From assembly GCA_965112735.1 (NCBI GenBank), contig OZ218964.1, forward strand, positions 1,984,001-2,048,000: DNA of 64,000 bases, in the 5' to 3' direction. Below the pieces are notes generated by a model. It worked only from the letters and a program-made list of their open reading frames with translations. It ran no database searches and was not told the origin of the DNA. Made by a program: the position numbers and the translations under genes. The DNA comes from Phaeosaccion multiseriatum (lineage: Eukaryota; Ochrophyta, other classes). Shown here in pieces: positions 1-10,306 of the stretch. Every line of letters starts with the position of its first letter. The stretch's first letter is position 1.

Positions 1-957
1 CAACGTGTTTTCCGCAACTCACCACGTCCTCAATGTGCTTGCAACTTCTCCATGCATATGCTCCTACCCACCACCGCGCAGTTTGTGGCTCACGATCGAG
101 CCATACGTGGCCAAGCGGCTGCCCGGTTTCCTGGAGACGCTGAGAGACAACGCTACCTTGCTGGACGTTGCCATGACGGTGATAAGGAAAGCCCTCCTCC
201 GCTTCCAACAGCCAAGGCGAGTCAGCAGAAAGAAGGCGGCACGGGGGGCGGAGGGGGCGCGGCAAAGAGGCCAAGCAGTGGTGGCGGCAACGCACGAGGC
301 ATAGAGAAGTCTCGGCCATCATCGTCGGCCGGGGGGACAAAGAAGGTGGCATCCTCCGCACGCAAGAAGAGAGGGAGAGAGAAGAAGGATGATGACAGTC
401 GGGACAGTCGTGAAGGTGGGCAGAAGGGGCCGGGCACGGGGAGCGGCTCGGCAAACGGCGGAAATCGCCGATGAGTACGTGGTAGCACCACGCAAGAGAA
501 GGAAAACGCTTGGCCTGCGGCAGCGGTCTCAAAGGCGAAGGGGGGCGGAGGCGTGTCTTCAAAGAAGAGCGGGAAGGGTGCGAGTCAGGTCAGCGGTTGA
601 AGTGGCAGACAGCAGAGGCCGCTGCAGCAGAAGGAGGAGCAGAAGGAGGAGGGGGAGGAGGAAGGCTCAGTGACGGCGCAAGCTATGACCGGCAGCGAGT
701 ATCAACAAGCTTTCGGTGGCACGCACCTGACCGTCCTTCGTAGCGACGACGGACGAGCGGGTGAGAGTGAGTATGGCGCGCATGGGGATGAGCATGGGCA
801 GGAGGATGAAGACGAAGATGGCGCTCACGTGTCTGAGCAGTCAGACGACGAGCGCGACGATGACCATGACTATTCCTGCGGAGAGACAATGTCATCGTCC
901 CAGGAGCAAAGAGAGAAGGAAGAAAGGAGGAAGAAGAGGAGGAGGAAGAGTTGAGGT
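1..957 (+). other. possible 3' part of a host protein-coding gene (fragmented frames)
   Basis: No family is recognised. From about 80 a short ordered-looking stretch (LWLTIEPYVAKRLPGFLETL, then about 25 more residues) is open in frame 2, directly after a pyrimidine-rich tract ending CCGCGCAG that could be a splice acceptor. Frame 1 then carries a Gly/Ser/Lys-rich tract up to a TGA at 472. The same frame reopens after a second TGA at 598 and gives an Asp/Glu-rich tail with a basic end (KKRRRKS) before the TGA at 952. This could be the last exons of a nuclear protein with a disordered tail, but exon limits cannot be fixed and two in-frame stops need an intron or a frame error. Composition is unlike the satellite that follows. 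Low confidence. Confidence 0.3.
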
Positions 958-1707
958 GAGTGGGTGGATGTTCAATAGCTACGTCGCACATCACGCGGCT
1001 TCAGCAACGAAGCCACGTACTTCGTCGCATGTATATACATACCTTACATTGCACATTCTTCTTCCTACAAGTATAGCATTACCATGCCGCAGGTCCAGCA
1101 TCACTAGCAGGACAAGGCACACGACCACCCGCCCTTTGTATGTTGCACAAAGAGGGTGGGTTGGGGCGATATGGGGGGAAGGCGGGGCAGCGGGGTTGGG
1201 GTGGGGTGGTGGGGTTAGCGACACACATGTCATGAACACGCGCGTACGCATGATGTTCGTATGTACATGCATGTCTTATGTATGTATATAGTGTATGACA
1301 CATGAGGGTGATGTGTGGAGGGGACGGACAAGTGCACGTGATGTATCAGAGAGAGGGTGCACTGGCGGCCGGCTGGGGTGCACATATGGGGGCGAAGCGG
1401 GGACACAGCAAGGACAGGGCAGTCAGAGTAGACTATATAGATCATCATGTAGAGAAGAGTGGGTGTAGAAAGAGAGAGAGAGAGACATGTATTGAAATAC
1501 TTGCTTATACCACCAAAACCTTCCTTTTGAGACCAACTTACGTGCAAAGACACTAGGAGGCTGTCATTGAGAGTACCAAGCTCTACGCACCAGAACACTC
1601 TCAGTTGAGACCCATCCATTCTATCACAGGATTCTCCGCTCCTCTTAATGAGACCCGGCCCAAGGAGCAGCCCCTTCTCAACGACGCTCTCAACAAGAGC
1701 CCCCCCA
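958..1707. other. unique noncoding DNA between host region and satellite
   Basis: No convincing gene on either strand. It holds a GT-rich tract near 1150-1215, TATG/CATG-rich DNA around 1240-1290 and a GA microsatellite at 1470-1485. Open frames here are short and of low complexity. It forms the left border of the satellite array. Confidence 0.5.
1470..1485. repeat. GA dinucleotide microsatellite
   Basis: An uninterrupted run of about eight AG units in noncoding DNA. Confidence 0.8.
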
Positions 1708-2942
1708 GAGGGCCTGGCCTCGATATGCCCTTGCTGCGCGCTACCTCAGCACAATAGGCCTAACCAACACACTATATCCCCACAACAAAGCCAAGTCGGG
1801 CATGGTGTAGTGGTCTCAAAATGCCCAATCTGGCACGTGGCTGGACCCAAAACCGGAATTTGCCAGGCATAAACAACCCAAACGAGGCAGTTGCTGGCCT
1901 TGATACGCTTGCGCCGGGCACTGGCTCTGCACAATAGGCCTAACCAACACACTACATCCCCACAACAAAGCCAAGTCGGGCATGGAATGGCCTCAAAACG
2001 CGCAATCTGGCACATGGCTGGACCTAAAACCGGCATTTGCCAGACACAAACACCCCAAACGAGGCAGTTGCTGGTCTTGATATGCCCGCGCCGGGCACTG
2101 GCTCAGCACAATAAGCCTACCCAACACACTACATCCCCACAACGAAGCCAAGTCGGGCATAGAATGGCTTCAAAATGCCCGATCTGGCACATGGCTGGAC
2201 CCAAAACCGGAATTTGCCAGGCACAAACAACCCAAACGAGGCAGTTGCTGGCCTTGATACGCTCGCGCCGGGCACTGGCTCTCCACAATAGGCGTAACCA
2301 ACACACTACATCCCCACAACAAAGCCAAGTCGGGCATGGAATAGCCTCAAAACGCCCAATCTGGCACATGGCTGGACCCAAAACCTGAATTTGCCAGGAA
2401 CACACACCCCAAACGAGGCAGTTGCTGGCCTTGATCTGCCCGCGCCGGGCACTGGCTCAGCACAATAGGCCTACCCAACACACTACATGCCCGTAACAAA
2501 ACCAAGTCGGGCATGGAGTGGCCTCAAAATGCCCAATCTGACCCTTGGCTGGACCCAAAACCAGCATTTGCGAAGTAAACACACCCCAAACGAGGCAGTT
2601 GCTGGTCTTGATATGCCCGCGCCGGGCACTGGCTCAGCACAATAGGCCTAACCAACACACTACATGCCCATAACAAAGCCAAGTCGGGCATGGAATGGCC
2701 TCAAAATGCCCAATCTGACCCTTGGCTGGACCCAAAACCGGAATTTGCCAGGCACAAACACCTCAAACGAGGCAGTTGCTGGTCTTGATCTGCCCGCGCT
2801 TGGCGCTACTACAGCACAGTGGGCCTACCCGACACACTACGACGCCACAACGAAGCCAAGTCGGGCATGGAGTGGCCTCAAAATGCCCAATCTGGCCCTT
2901 GCATGGCTGGACCTAAATTCAGCATTTATTAGGTAAAGACAA
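1708..2942. repeat. 177-bp satellite, first block (about 7 monomers)
   Basis: Starts of the landmark ggcctaaccaacacacta or close variants fall at 1757, 1937, 2114, 2291, 2468, 2645 and 2822, so the period is 177-180 bp. Other landmarks in each monomer are tcgggcatgg, tggctggaccc and cgaggcagttgctgg. The array starts abruptly around 1708 against unique DNA. Monomers here differ from each other by scattered substitutions, more than those in the higher-order block further right, as is common at array edges. A 177-bp unit is a whole number of codons (59), which explains long meaningless open frames. Confidence 0.95.
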
Positions 2943-3417
2943 ATGGGTGGGAAAGAAAAGAAGAGTTCCGGCACGCAACACCGTGGAGACTGTCGGCACG
3001 CAACACCAGACACAGTCTCCCTAGCTCTTCCTCCCTCTTCCACGAGGATCCCGGCTCGCAACACCAGGCGGATCCCCTTGGCCAACACAAGCGCTCTGTC
3101 CGGGCCCAGGACAAGAGGCTCGCTTTCCACCACACCAGTATCTACTCTCCTCCTTGACAGTGTGCTCCACTCTTCCTGGGCTCTGTCTCCGCCGCCTCAG
3201 TAAGTGACAGCACACGCCAAGGTCTCTCCTCTTCTGAAAAATCTAAATTCCCTGCTTCACTGACATACTGTACATCTCCCCAGAGGGGACCCCTCCCTTG
3301 GGGCGGTACCAAGCACCTACGCTGACGCTTCGCCCTGCTGGCTCCCATGTCTCCCACCTCTTCCTCGTCTCTGTTCCGCGAGAAACAAAGTTCCGTTGCT
3401 GCGCTGCTGAACAGGCT
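2943..3417 (-). mobile_element. fragment of a YR retroelement: A end only
   Basis: It matches the A (5' end) region of the NA elements in minus orientation: the GCACGCAACACC motif three times in full or near-full form, the block with cttggggcggtacc, and the terminal sequence ending gctgctgaacaggct at 3417. The B end and body are missing. The broken end lies inside the G-rich GGGT repeat that marks the A2/B2 spacer in complete copies. The 200 bp on the left (2743-2942) recur at 3418-3617 with one mismatch noted, so the fragment sits between direct duplications. Confidence 0.8.
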
Positions 3418-6268
3418 ATTTGCCAGGCACAAACACCTCAAACGAGGCAGTTGCTGGTCTTGATCTGCCCGCGCTGGGCGCTACTACAGCACAGTGGGCC
3501 TACCCGACACACTACGACGCCACAACGAAGCCAAGTCGGGCATGGAGTGGCCTCAAAATGCCCAATCTGGCCCTTGCATGGCTGGACCTAAATTCAGCAT
3601 TTATTAGGTAAAGACAACCCAAACAAGGCAGTTGCTGGCTTCGATATGCCCGTGCGGGGTGCTAGCTTCACACTAATGGCCCAACCAACACACTGCATCC
3701 CCACAACGAAGCCGAGTCGGGCCTGGAGTGGCCTCAAAATGCCCCATGTGGCCCTTGGCTGGACACAAAATCGGTATTTGCAAGGCACAAACACCCCAAA
3801 CGAGGCAGTTGCTGAGCTCGATATGCCCGCGCTATGCACTACATCAGCGCAACAGGCCTAACCAACACACTACAGGGCCACAACGAAGCCGAGTCGGGCA
3901 TGGAGTGGCCTAAAAATGCCCAATCTGACCCTTGGCTGGACCCAAAACCAGCATTTGCGAAGTAAACACACCCCAAACGAGGCAGTTGCTGGTTATGATA
4001 TGCCCGCGCCGGGCACTGGCTCAGCACAATAGGCCTAACCAACACACTACATGCCCATAACAAAGCCAAGCCGGGCATGGAGTGACCTCAAAATGCCCAA
4101 TCTGACCCTTGGCTGGACCCAAAACCGGAATTTGCCAGACACGAACACCTCAAACGAGGCAGTTGCTGGTCTTGATCTGCCCGCGCTGTGCGCTACTACA
4201 GCACAGTGGGCCTACCCGACACACTACGACGCCACAACGAAGCCAAGTCGGGCATGGAGTGGCCTCAAAATGCCCAATCTGGCACATGGCTGGACCCAAA
4301 ACCGGAATTTGCGAGGAACACACACCCCAAACGAGGCAGTTGCTGGTCTTGATCTGCCCGCGCTGTGCGCTATTACAGCACAGTGTGCCTACCCAACACA
4401 CTACGACGCCACAACGAAGCCAAGTCGGGCATGGAGTGGCCTCAAAATGCCCAATCTGGCCCTTGCATGGCTGGACCTAAATTCAGCATTTATTAGGTAA
4501 AGACAACCCAAACAAGGCAGTTGCTGGCCTCGATATGCCCGCGCGGGGTGCTAGCTTCACTCTAATGGCCCAACCAACACACTGCATCCCCACAACGAAG
4601 CCGAGTCAGGCCTGGAGTGGCCTCAAAATGCCCAATGTGGCCCTTGGCTGGACACAAAATCGGTATTTGCAAGGCACAAACACCCCAAACGAGGCAGTTG
4701 CTGAGCTCGATATGCCCGCGCTATGCACTAGATCAGCGCAACAGGCCTAACCAACACACTACATCCCCACAACGAAGCCGAGTCGGGCATGGAGTGGCCT
4801 CAAAATGCCCAATCTGACCCTTGGCTGGACCCAAAACCAGCATTTGCGAAGTAAACACACCCCAAACGAGGCAGTTGCTGGTTATGATATGCCCGTGCCG
4901 GGCACTGGCTCAGCACAATAGGCCTAACCAACACACTACATGCCCATAACAAAGCCAAGTCGGGCATGGAGTGACCTCAAAATGTCCAATCTGACCCTTG
5001 GCTGGACCCAAAACCGGAATTTGCCAGACACAAACACCTCAAACGAGGCAGTTGCTGGTCTTGATATGCCCGCGCCGAGCACTGGCTCAGCACAATAGGC
5101 CTAACCAACACACTACATGCCCATAACGAAGCCAAGTCGGGCATAGAATGGCCTCAAAATGCCCAATCTGGCACATGGCTGGACCCAAAACCGGAATTTG
5201 CCAGGCACAAACAACCCAAACGAGGCAGTTGCTGGTCTTGATATGCCCGCGCCGGGCACTGGCTCTGCACAATAGGCCTAACCAACACACTACATGCCCA
5301 CAACGAAGCCAAGTCGGGCATAGAATGGCCTCAAAACGCGCAATCTGGCACATGGCTGGACCCAAAACCGGCATTTGCCAGGCACAAACAACCGAAACGA
5401 GGCAGTTGCTGGTCTTCATATGCCCGCGCCGGGCACTGGCTCTGCACAATAGGCCTAACCAACACACTACATGCCCACAACGAAGCCAAGTCGGGCATAG
5501 AATGGCCTCAAAACGCGCAATCTGGCACATGGCTGGACCCAAAACCGGAATTTGCCAGGCACAAACACCCCAAACGAGGCAGTTGCTGAGCTCGATATGC
5601 CCGCGCTATGCACTACATCAGCGCAACAGGCCTAACCAACACACTACAGGGCCACAACGAAGCCGAGTCGGGCATGGAGTGGCCTCAAAATGCCCAATCT
5701 GACCCTTGGCTGGACCCAAAACCAGCATTTGCGAAGTAAACACACCCCAAACGAGGCAGTTGCTGGCCTTGATATGCCCGCGCCGGGCACTGGCTCTGCA
5801 CAATAGGCCTAACCAACACACTACATGCCCATAACAAAGCCAAGCCGGGCATGGAGTGACCTCAAAATGCCCAATCTGACCCTTGGCTGGACCCAAAACC
5901 GGAATTTGCCAGACACGAACACCTAAAACGAGGCAGTTGCTGGTCTTGATCTGCCCGCGCTGTGCGCTACTACAGCACAGTGGGCCTACCCGACACACTA
6001 CGACGCCACAACGAAGCCAAGTCGGGCATGGAGTGGCCTCAAAATGCCCAATCTGGCACATGGCTGGACCCAAAACCGGAATTTGCGAGGAACACACACC
6101 CCAAACGAGGCAGTTGCTGGTCTTGGTCTGCCCGCGCTGTGCGCTATTACAGCACAGTGGGCCTACCCAACACACTACGACGCCACAACGAAGCCAAGTC
6201 GGGCCTGGAGTGGCCTCAAAATGCCCAATCTGGCCCTTGCATGGCTGGACCTAAATTCAGCATTTATT
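3418..6268. repeat. 177-bp satellite block
   Basis: Continuous satellite monomers of several types. One type has the variant cagcatttattaggtaaag followed by a monomer with ggggtgctagcttcactc (near 3595 and 4486). The block ends in that variant at catttatt, where NA-1 is inserted. No gene. Confidence 0.95.
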
Positions 6269-6270
6269 TT

Positions 6271-6685
6271 CGCGCCGTCGCGGCGCTCGGGCGAAGGTGG
6301 GAAGCCAGTGAGAGGCCTCCTCCCTTCAGTCGTAGGCGAGGGCCCGGGAGATGTCCGACTCCCGCTCCAAGGCGTCGCAGTATGCAAGCTGAGGACTATC
6401 CACATCCACGCCGTAGCCGGCTGTTCGAGGCCAAGAGGAATAGGGCTGGACTCCCAAGTGGCCACCTGCTCCGCAGGTGGAGAGGTCGTGGACCAGGGGT
6501 AGCTAACGTTGGGGGAAGGACTCATCATTAGTAGGGGGGGGCAGTCCCGTGAGGGACTCCCACCTTGGGAGCGCAGAGCGCCTCCAAGGGGGCCGCCTCC
6601 ATGGAGGGAGGCGGGCACCGGGTTTCGGATGTAGTGGAGCTTGGGGTGCCACCGCAGTGAGCACCCCAAGTCCCGCTTCACCCCC
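6271..6685 (-). repeat. B2 repeat of NA-1
   Basis: Near-identical to 7207-7620 (B1). Begins with the terminal hairpin GCGCCG-TCG-CGGCGC and ends with cgcttcacccc. It contains several further hairpins, including AGTCCC-GTGA-GGGACT and CCACCTGC-TCC-GCAGGTGG. Confidence 0.85.
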
Positions 6686-6722
6686 ATAATGTATGAGTAT
6701 CTAAAACTAAAACTAAGACTGA

Positions 6723-6737
6723 GGGTGGGTGGGTGGG
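6723..6737 (+). other. G-quadruplex motif in A2/B2 spacer (NA-1)
   Basis: Four GGG runs separated by single T bases, on the strand opposite to the element sense. The same motif is at the same place in NA-2 and YR-1. Confidence 0.75.
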
Positions 6738-7203
6738 AAAGAAAAGAAGAGTTCCGGCACTCAACACCGTGGACACTGTCGGCACTCAACACCAGACACA
6801 GTCTCCCTATCTCTCCTTCCCTCGCCCACGAGGACCCCGGTACTCAACACCAGGCGGGTCCCCTTGGCCGACACAAGCGCTCTGTCCGGGCCCAGGACAA
6901 GAGGCTCGCTTTCCACCACACCAGTATCTACTCTCCTCCTTGACAGTGTGCTCCACTCTTCCTGGGCTCTGTCTCCGGCGCCTCAGTAAGTGACAGCACA
7001 CGCCAAGGTCTCTCCTCTTCTGAAAAATCTAAATTCCCTGCTTCACTGACATACTGTACATCTCCCCAGAGGGGACCCCCCCCCTTGGGGCGGTACCAAG
7101 CACCTACGCTGACGCTTCGCCCTGCTGGCTCCCATGTCTCCCACCTCTTCCTCGTCTCTGTTCCGCGAGAAACAAAGTTCCGTTGCTGCGCTGCTGAACA
7201 GGC
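6738..7203 (-). repeat. A2 repeat of NA-1
   Basis: Copy of the A end, internal to the element, ending ctgctgaacaggc and joined to B1 through TTT (7204-7206). Carries the GCACTCAACACC version of the short A motif at every position. Confidence 0.85.
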
Positions 7204-7206
7204 TTT

Positions 7207-7620
7207 CGCGCCGTCGCGGCGCTCGGGCGAAGGTGGGAAGCCAGTGAGAGGCCTCCTCCCTTCAGTCGTAGGCGAGGGCCCGGGAGATGTCCGACTCCCG
7301 CTCCAAGGCGTCGCAGTATGCAAGCTGAGGACTATCCACATCCACGCCGTAGCCGGCTGTTCGAGGCCAAGAGGAATAGGGCTGGACTCCCAAGTGGCCA
7401 CCTGCTCCGCAGGTGGAGAGGTCGTGGACCAGGGGTAGCTAACGTTGGGGGAAGGACTCATCATTAGTAGGGGGGGGCAGTCCCGTGAGGGACTCCCACC
7501 TTGGGAGCGCAGAGCGCCTCCAAGGGGGCCGCCTCCATGGAGGGAGGCGGGCACCGGGTTTCGGATGTAGTGGAGCTTGGGGTGCCACCGCAGTGAGCAC
7601 CCCAAGTCCCGCTTCACCCC
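7207..7620 (-). repeat. B1 repeat of NA-1
   Basis: Second copy of the B sequence of NA-1, adjacent to A2. The B1/A2 junction aggc-TTT-cgcgcc has the form expected of a circle junction. Confidence 0.85.
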
Positions 7621-7699
7621 CACCCATCCGAGTACCCACCGGTGCGCTGCGAGGGTGCAGCAGCACCTGCCCCAGCCTAGTCGGGAGCCCACTCTCCCG

Positions 7700-7975
7700 A
7701 TCGTAGTCGGCCGGTACACAAAACACAAAGATACACAAACATTCATACGCACACAGACAAAATAATACACATACAGGGGCAACAGTAGACACAGACGCAC
7801 ACCAGTACACACACACATACAAACACCCGCCGCGTGTACCGGTGTAGGGCTGCTGGTGCTGTTGCCAAGGGCTGCGCTCCCCGCTGCTGGGGGAGGAATG
7901 ATGGCGAGGGAGGAGCCGCTGGTGTCGCCACGGGCAGATTCAGTGTCCTTTGAAGAGGTCCCTTCGCACGCCCCC
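7700..7975 (-). repeat. D2 internal repeat of NA-1 body (CA/TG-rich)
   Basis: In element sense this reads gcgacaccagcggctcctcc, then a TG-rich stretch. It is a diverged direct repeat of D1 near 9255-9560 in the same element. Open Cys/Val-rich frames here come from the TG-rich composition. Confidence 0.6.
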
Positions 7976-8122
7976 TGCTGACCATCACACACCCCCCACT
8001 CGCTTGGGATGGTGTGCTGGGGGGGGCGAGCCACTGAGCGAAATACACTGCGCAGTCCTCTGGCACGGCGGGTGGAAGCAGCAAAGCGCGCCCAAACCAG
8101 CAAATTCGGATTCTTTTCGGAA

Positions 8123-9173
8123 TCACAGATCCAAAAGTGTCCATATATCCAACCCCTGTAGAAAAGCCGAAAATGCCCTCACAGAAGCGCTCATGTTTTC
8201 CGCTCCAAGCTCTTCGAACATCAACTCGTAGAAGTTACCCTTCTGCACACGCCGTACCAAGACCACTCTGCGGCGATTCCAACCGTCCGCCGTGGACTTC
8301 CGCTGTACCAGCTGAGCAATACAGCGAATGCCAAACACCTCGGTGCTGCGGGCCCGAAAAATGAACAAGTCCGATATCTCAAGCGCGGCGGCACCAATCC
8401 CTCGACCACCGAGCACGATAGCAAGAGGGTAGTCCATCCATACTACCGGAAGTAAGTCGTGCAAGCAGAGCGAGCCACAAGCCCTGTTCTCTCCCATCCT
8501 CCATGTTCACACCGCTCACGAGCCCCAACGCCGAAAAAACCATCACCTTCTCTTCTGCATCACAGGCAGGCCCCGACTTCCACTCCATAGCTGTTGTGAA
8601 CGACCAAACATCATGCTTCCGCCGTCCATTACAGATAAGTAGCCAGATTGCTCAATGCCCCAATTTCCTTCAGCACCGGACGACGTACATCGCCGTACAC
8701 TCCGTAGACGGTCACCAAACGCTGCCGTACCTCCCGAAATGTGAGTACCGTACACTCCCAATGCCGCCTTCCAATTCTCAATTCTCCCTCGTATGCTGTG
8801 CCTCTCTTGTCGCCCATCGGTTCGCTGTTATGGCCACAGGTCCCATATCCGCTCCACACGCAAACTCGAGGCGCCAACCACGATCAAAGGGCTCTCCGGT
8901 TCCTTCCAACAGCCCGAATAGCTGCCTTCGCATCCATGCTGCCACCTTTGACGCTCGTACTATTTGCTTTGCTGTTGCTGTTTGTCCTGAGAGCTGAGCC
9001 TCCATCGGACCCCCCCCCTCCCCCTCCCATGCGTTCGAGATGGTGAGGGAGGTACAGCTGTAGTCCGTCTCCTTCCCTTCGCCGCTCCTCGGCCCGATAT
9101 GTCTCTCGGGTGTAGCTGCCGGAGGTGAGCCGTGCGAGCTCCCGTATCGAAGGTCAGCTACGCCCCCACCCAT
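8123..9173 (-). pseudogene. NA-1 core: unidentified, frame-broken coding-like region
   Basis: No family is recognised. On the minus strand four overlapping open stretches follow each other in different frames: 9173-8778, 8877-8629, 8588-8379 and 8497-8123. Each reads like ordinary protein (for example VRQRLVTVYGVYGDV; PLAIVLGGRGIG; NFYELMFEELGAE). The same frame breaks recur in all five NA copies, so they predate amplification or are intron positions. Base changes between copies often alter residues, arguing against present selection. On the plus strand 8503-8997 is a single open frame of 164 codons beginning with ATG, so the coding strand is not settled. It is flanked by the D1/D2 repeats. 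It may be a captured host gene or the remnant of an element gene. Confidence 0.35.
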
Positions 9174-9254
9174 CCAGAGAGACTGCAGGCAAGCTCAGTG
9201 GCGACCACGTACGCCTCCTTCTGGCCATACTGCTGTTGTAGGTGGGAGACACTC

Positions 9255-9560
9255 CAACAACAAGGGAGGTACACGTAAACACGCAGACGTACACAAACAT
9301 TCACAGGCACACAGATATAGACAAAGGCACAATACAGGGACACCAGCACCCACAAACGCACACTAGCACACACAGACGCAGACCAGCACACACAGATACA
9401 AACACACATCGTGTGTAGGGGCAGTGACCACGGCTGCTGTTGCCTAGGACTGCCCCGCCCGCCGTTGAGGGCCGGAATGGCGAGGGATGAGCCGCTGTTG
9501 TCACCGCGCGCAGAGCCAGCCTCCTTTGCGGAGGAGGCGCATATTCGCACGCCAAACACA
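9255..9560 (-). repeat. D1 internal repeat of NA-1 body (CA/TG-rich)
   Basis: Diverged direct repeat of D2 (7700-7975). Shared blocks in order are ggcgtgcgaa, gacaNcagcggctc, ctcgccat, ggcaacagca and a TG-rich stretch. D1 and D2 bracket the core. Confidence 0.6.
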
Positions 9561-9689
9561 GGAAATACGCACCCTACACACAGAAACACCGTCTGGACAT
9601 ACACACACAAACATACAGACAAACACCTGGAAGAGCTAAGGGGCCTGCCGTCACCCGGGAGCCCCTTTCGTCTCGTAAAAAGACAAAAA

Positions 9690-10306
9690 ATGCCGTGGAC
9701 CACACCCCCCAAACCTTGGGCCACGGGAGAGAGGAGAGGGCGGAGAGATGAGTAGGGCGTCGGCCTCAACACCGGACGCGGATCCTACGGCGATACCAGC
9801 AAGGAAGAAAGGGCGAAGAGGGCAAAAGGCGCCGGCACTCAACACCGGGGAGGCGGTCGGCACTCAACACCAGACACCGCTCCTAAGCCGTAGAGCCCCA
9901 CAACACCGGCAAAGGGAAAGAAAAGAAGAGTTCCGGCACTCAACACCGTGGACACTGTCGGCACTCAACACCAGACACAGTCTCCCTATCTCTCCTTCCC
10001 TCGCCCACGAGGACCCCGGTACTCAACACCAGGCGGGTCCCCTTGGCCGACACAAGCGCTCTGTCCGGGCCCAGGACAAGAGGCTCGCTTTCCACCACAC
10101 CAGTATCTACTCTCCTCCTTGACAGTGTGCTCCACTCTTCCTGGGCTCTGTCTCCGGCGCCTCAGTAAGTGACAGCACACGCCAAGGTCTCTCCTCTTCT
10201 GAAAAATCTAAATTCCCTGCTTCACTGACATACTGTACATCTCCCCAGAGGGGACCCCCCCCCTTGGGGCGGTACCAAGCACCTACGCTGACGCTTCGCT
10301 GCTGCG
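9690..10306 (-). repeat. A1 repeat of NA-1, outer end deleted
   Basis: Matches the A ends of NA-2 to NA-5, with five copies of the GCACTCAACACC-type motif between about 9834 and 10030. It stops shortly after acgcttcg, whereas complete A ends continue about 100 bp to gctgaacaggc. Confidence 0.8.

Larger units (their letters stand above)
6269..10306 (-). mobile_element. NA-1: non-autonomous YR-type retroelement with split direct repeats
   Basis: On the plus strand the order is B2 (6271-6685), spacer with G4 motif, A2 (6738-7203), TTT, B1 (7207-7620), body (7621 to about 9690), A1 (about 9690-10306). Read on the minus strand this is A1-body-B1-A2-B2, the split-direct-repeat layout of Ngaro/PAT-like elements. 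It has none of the Gag, RT or YR frames of YR-1/YR-2 and must use proteins supplied in trans. The outer end of A1 is lost: the last 100 or so bases of A and about 123 bp of the satellite that should follow the insertion point are deleted, and satellite resumes at tggagtggcc. Family assignment rests on shared ends with YR-1. Confidence 0.85.

Noticed and set aside
5-304. Complete small gene at the left edge
   Set aside because: The first part before about 80 looks like intron, and the frame is lost in low-complexity DNA; only a possible exon can be supported.
6270-7206. Solo LTR or LTR retrotransposon
   Set aside because: No TG...CA ends, no primer-binding site or polypurine tract, no target duplication, and the coding elements have a tyrosine recombinase, not a DDE integrase.
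7470-7500. tRNA-like or rRNA gene suggested by strong hairpins in B
   Set aside because: The hairpins do not form a cloverleaf, lack T-loop and box sequences, and repeat in every B end.
6928-8103. 391-codon minus-strand protein in NA-1
   Set aside because: Runs through D2, B1 and A2 including the element junction, has no AUG at its start and is low complexity; treated as a chance frame.
9158-9772. Cys/Val-rich small membrane-like proteins in the TG-rich D1/D2 parts
   Set aside because: Composition follows the (TG)-rich DNA; the equivalent frames vary in length between copies.
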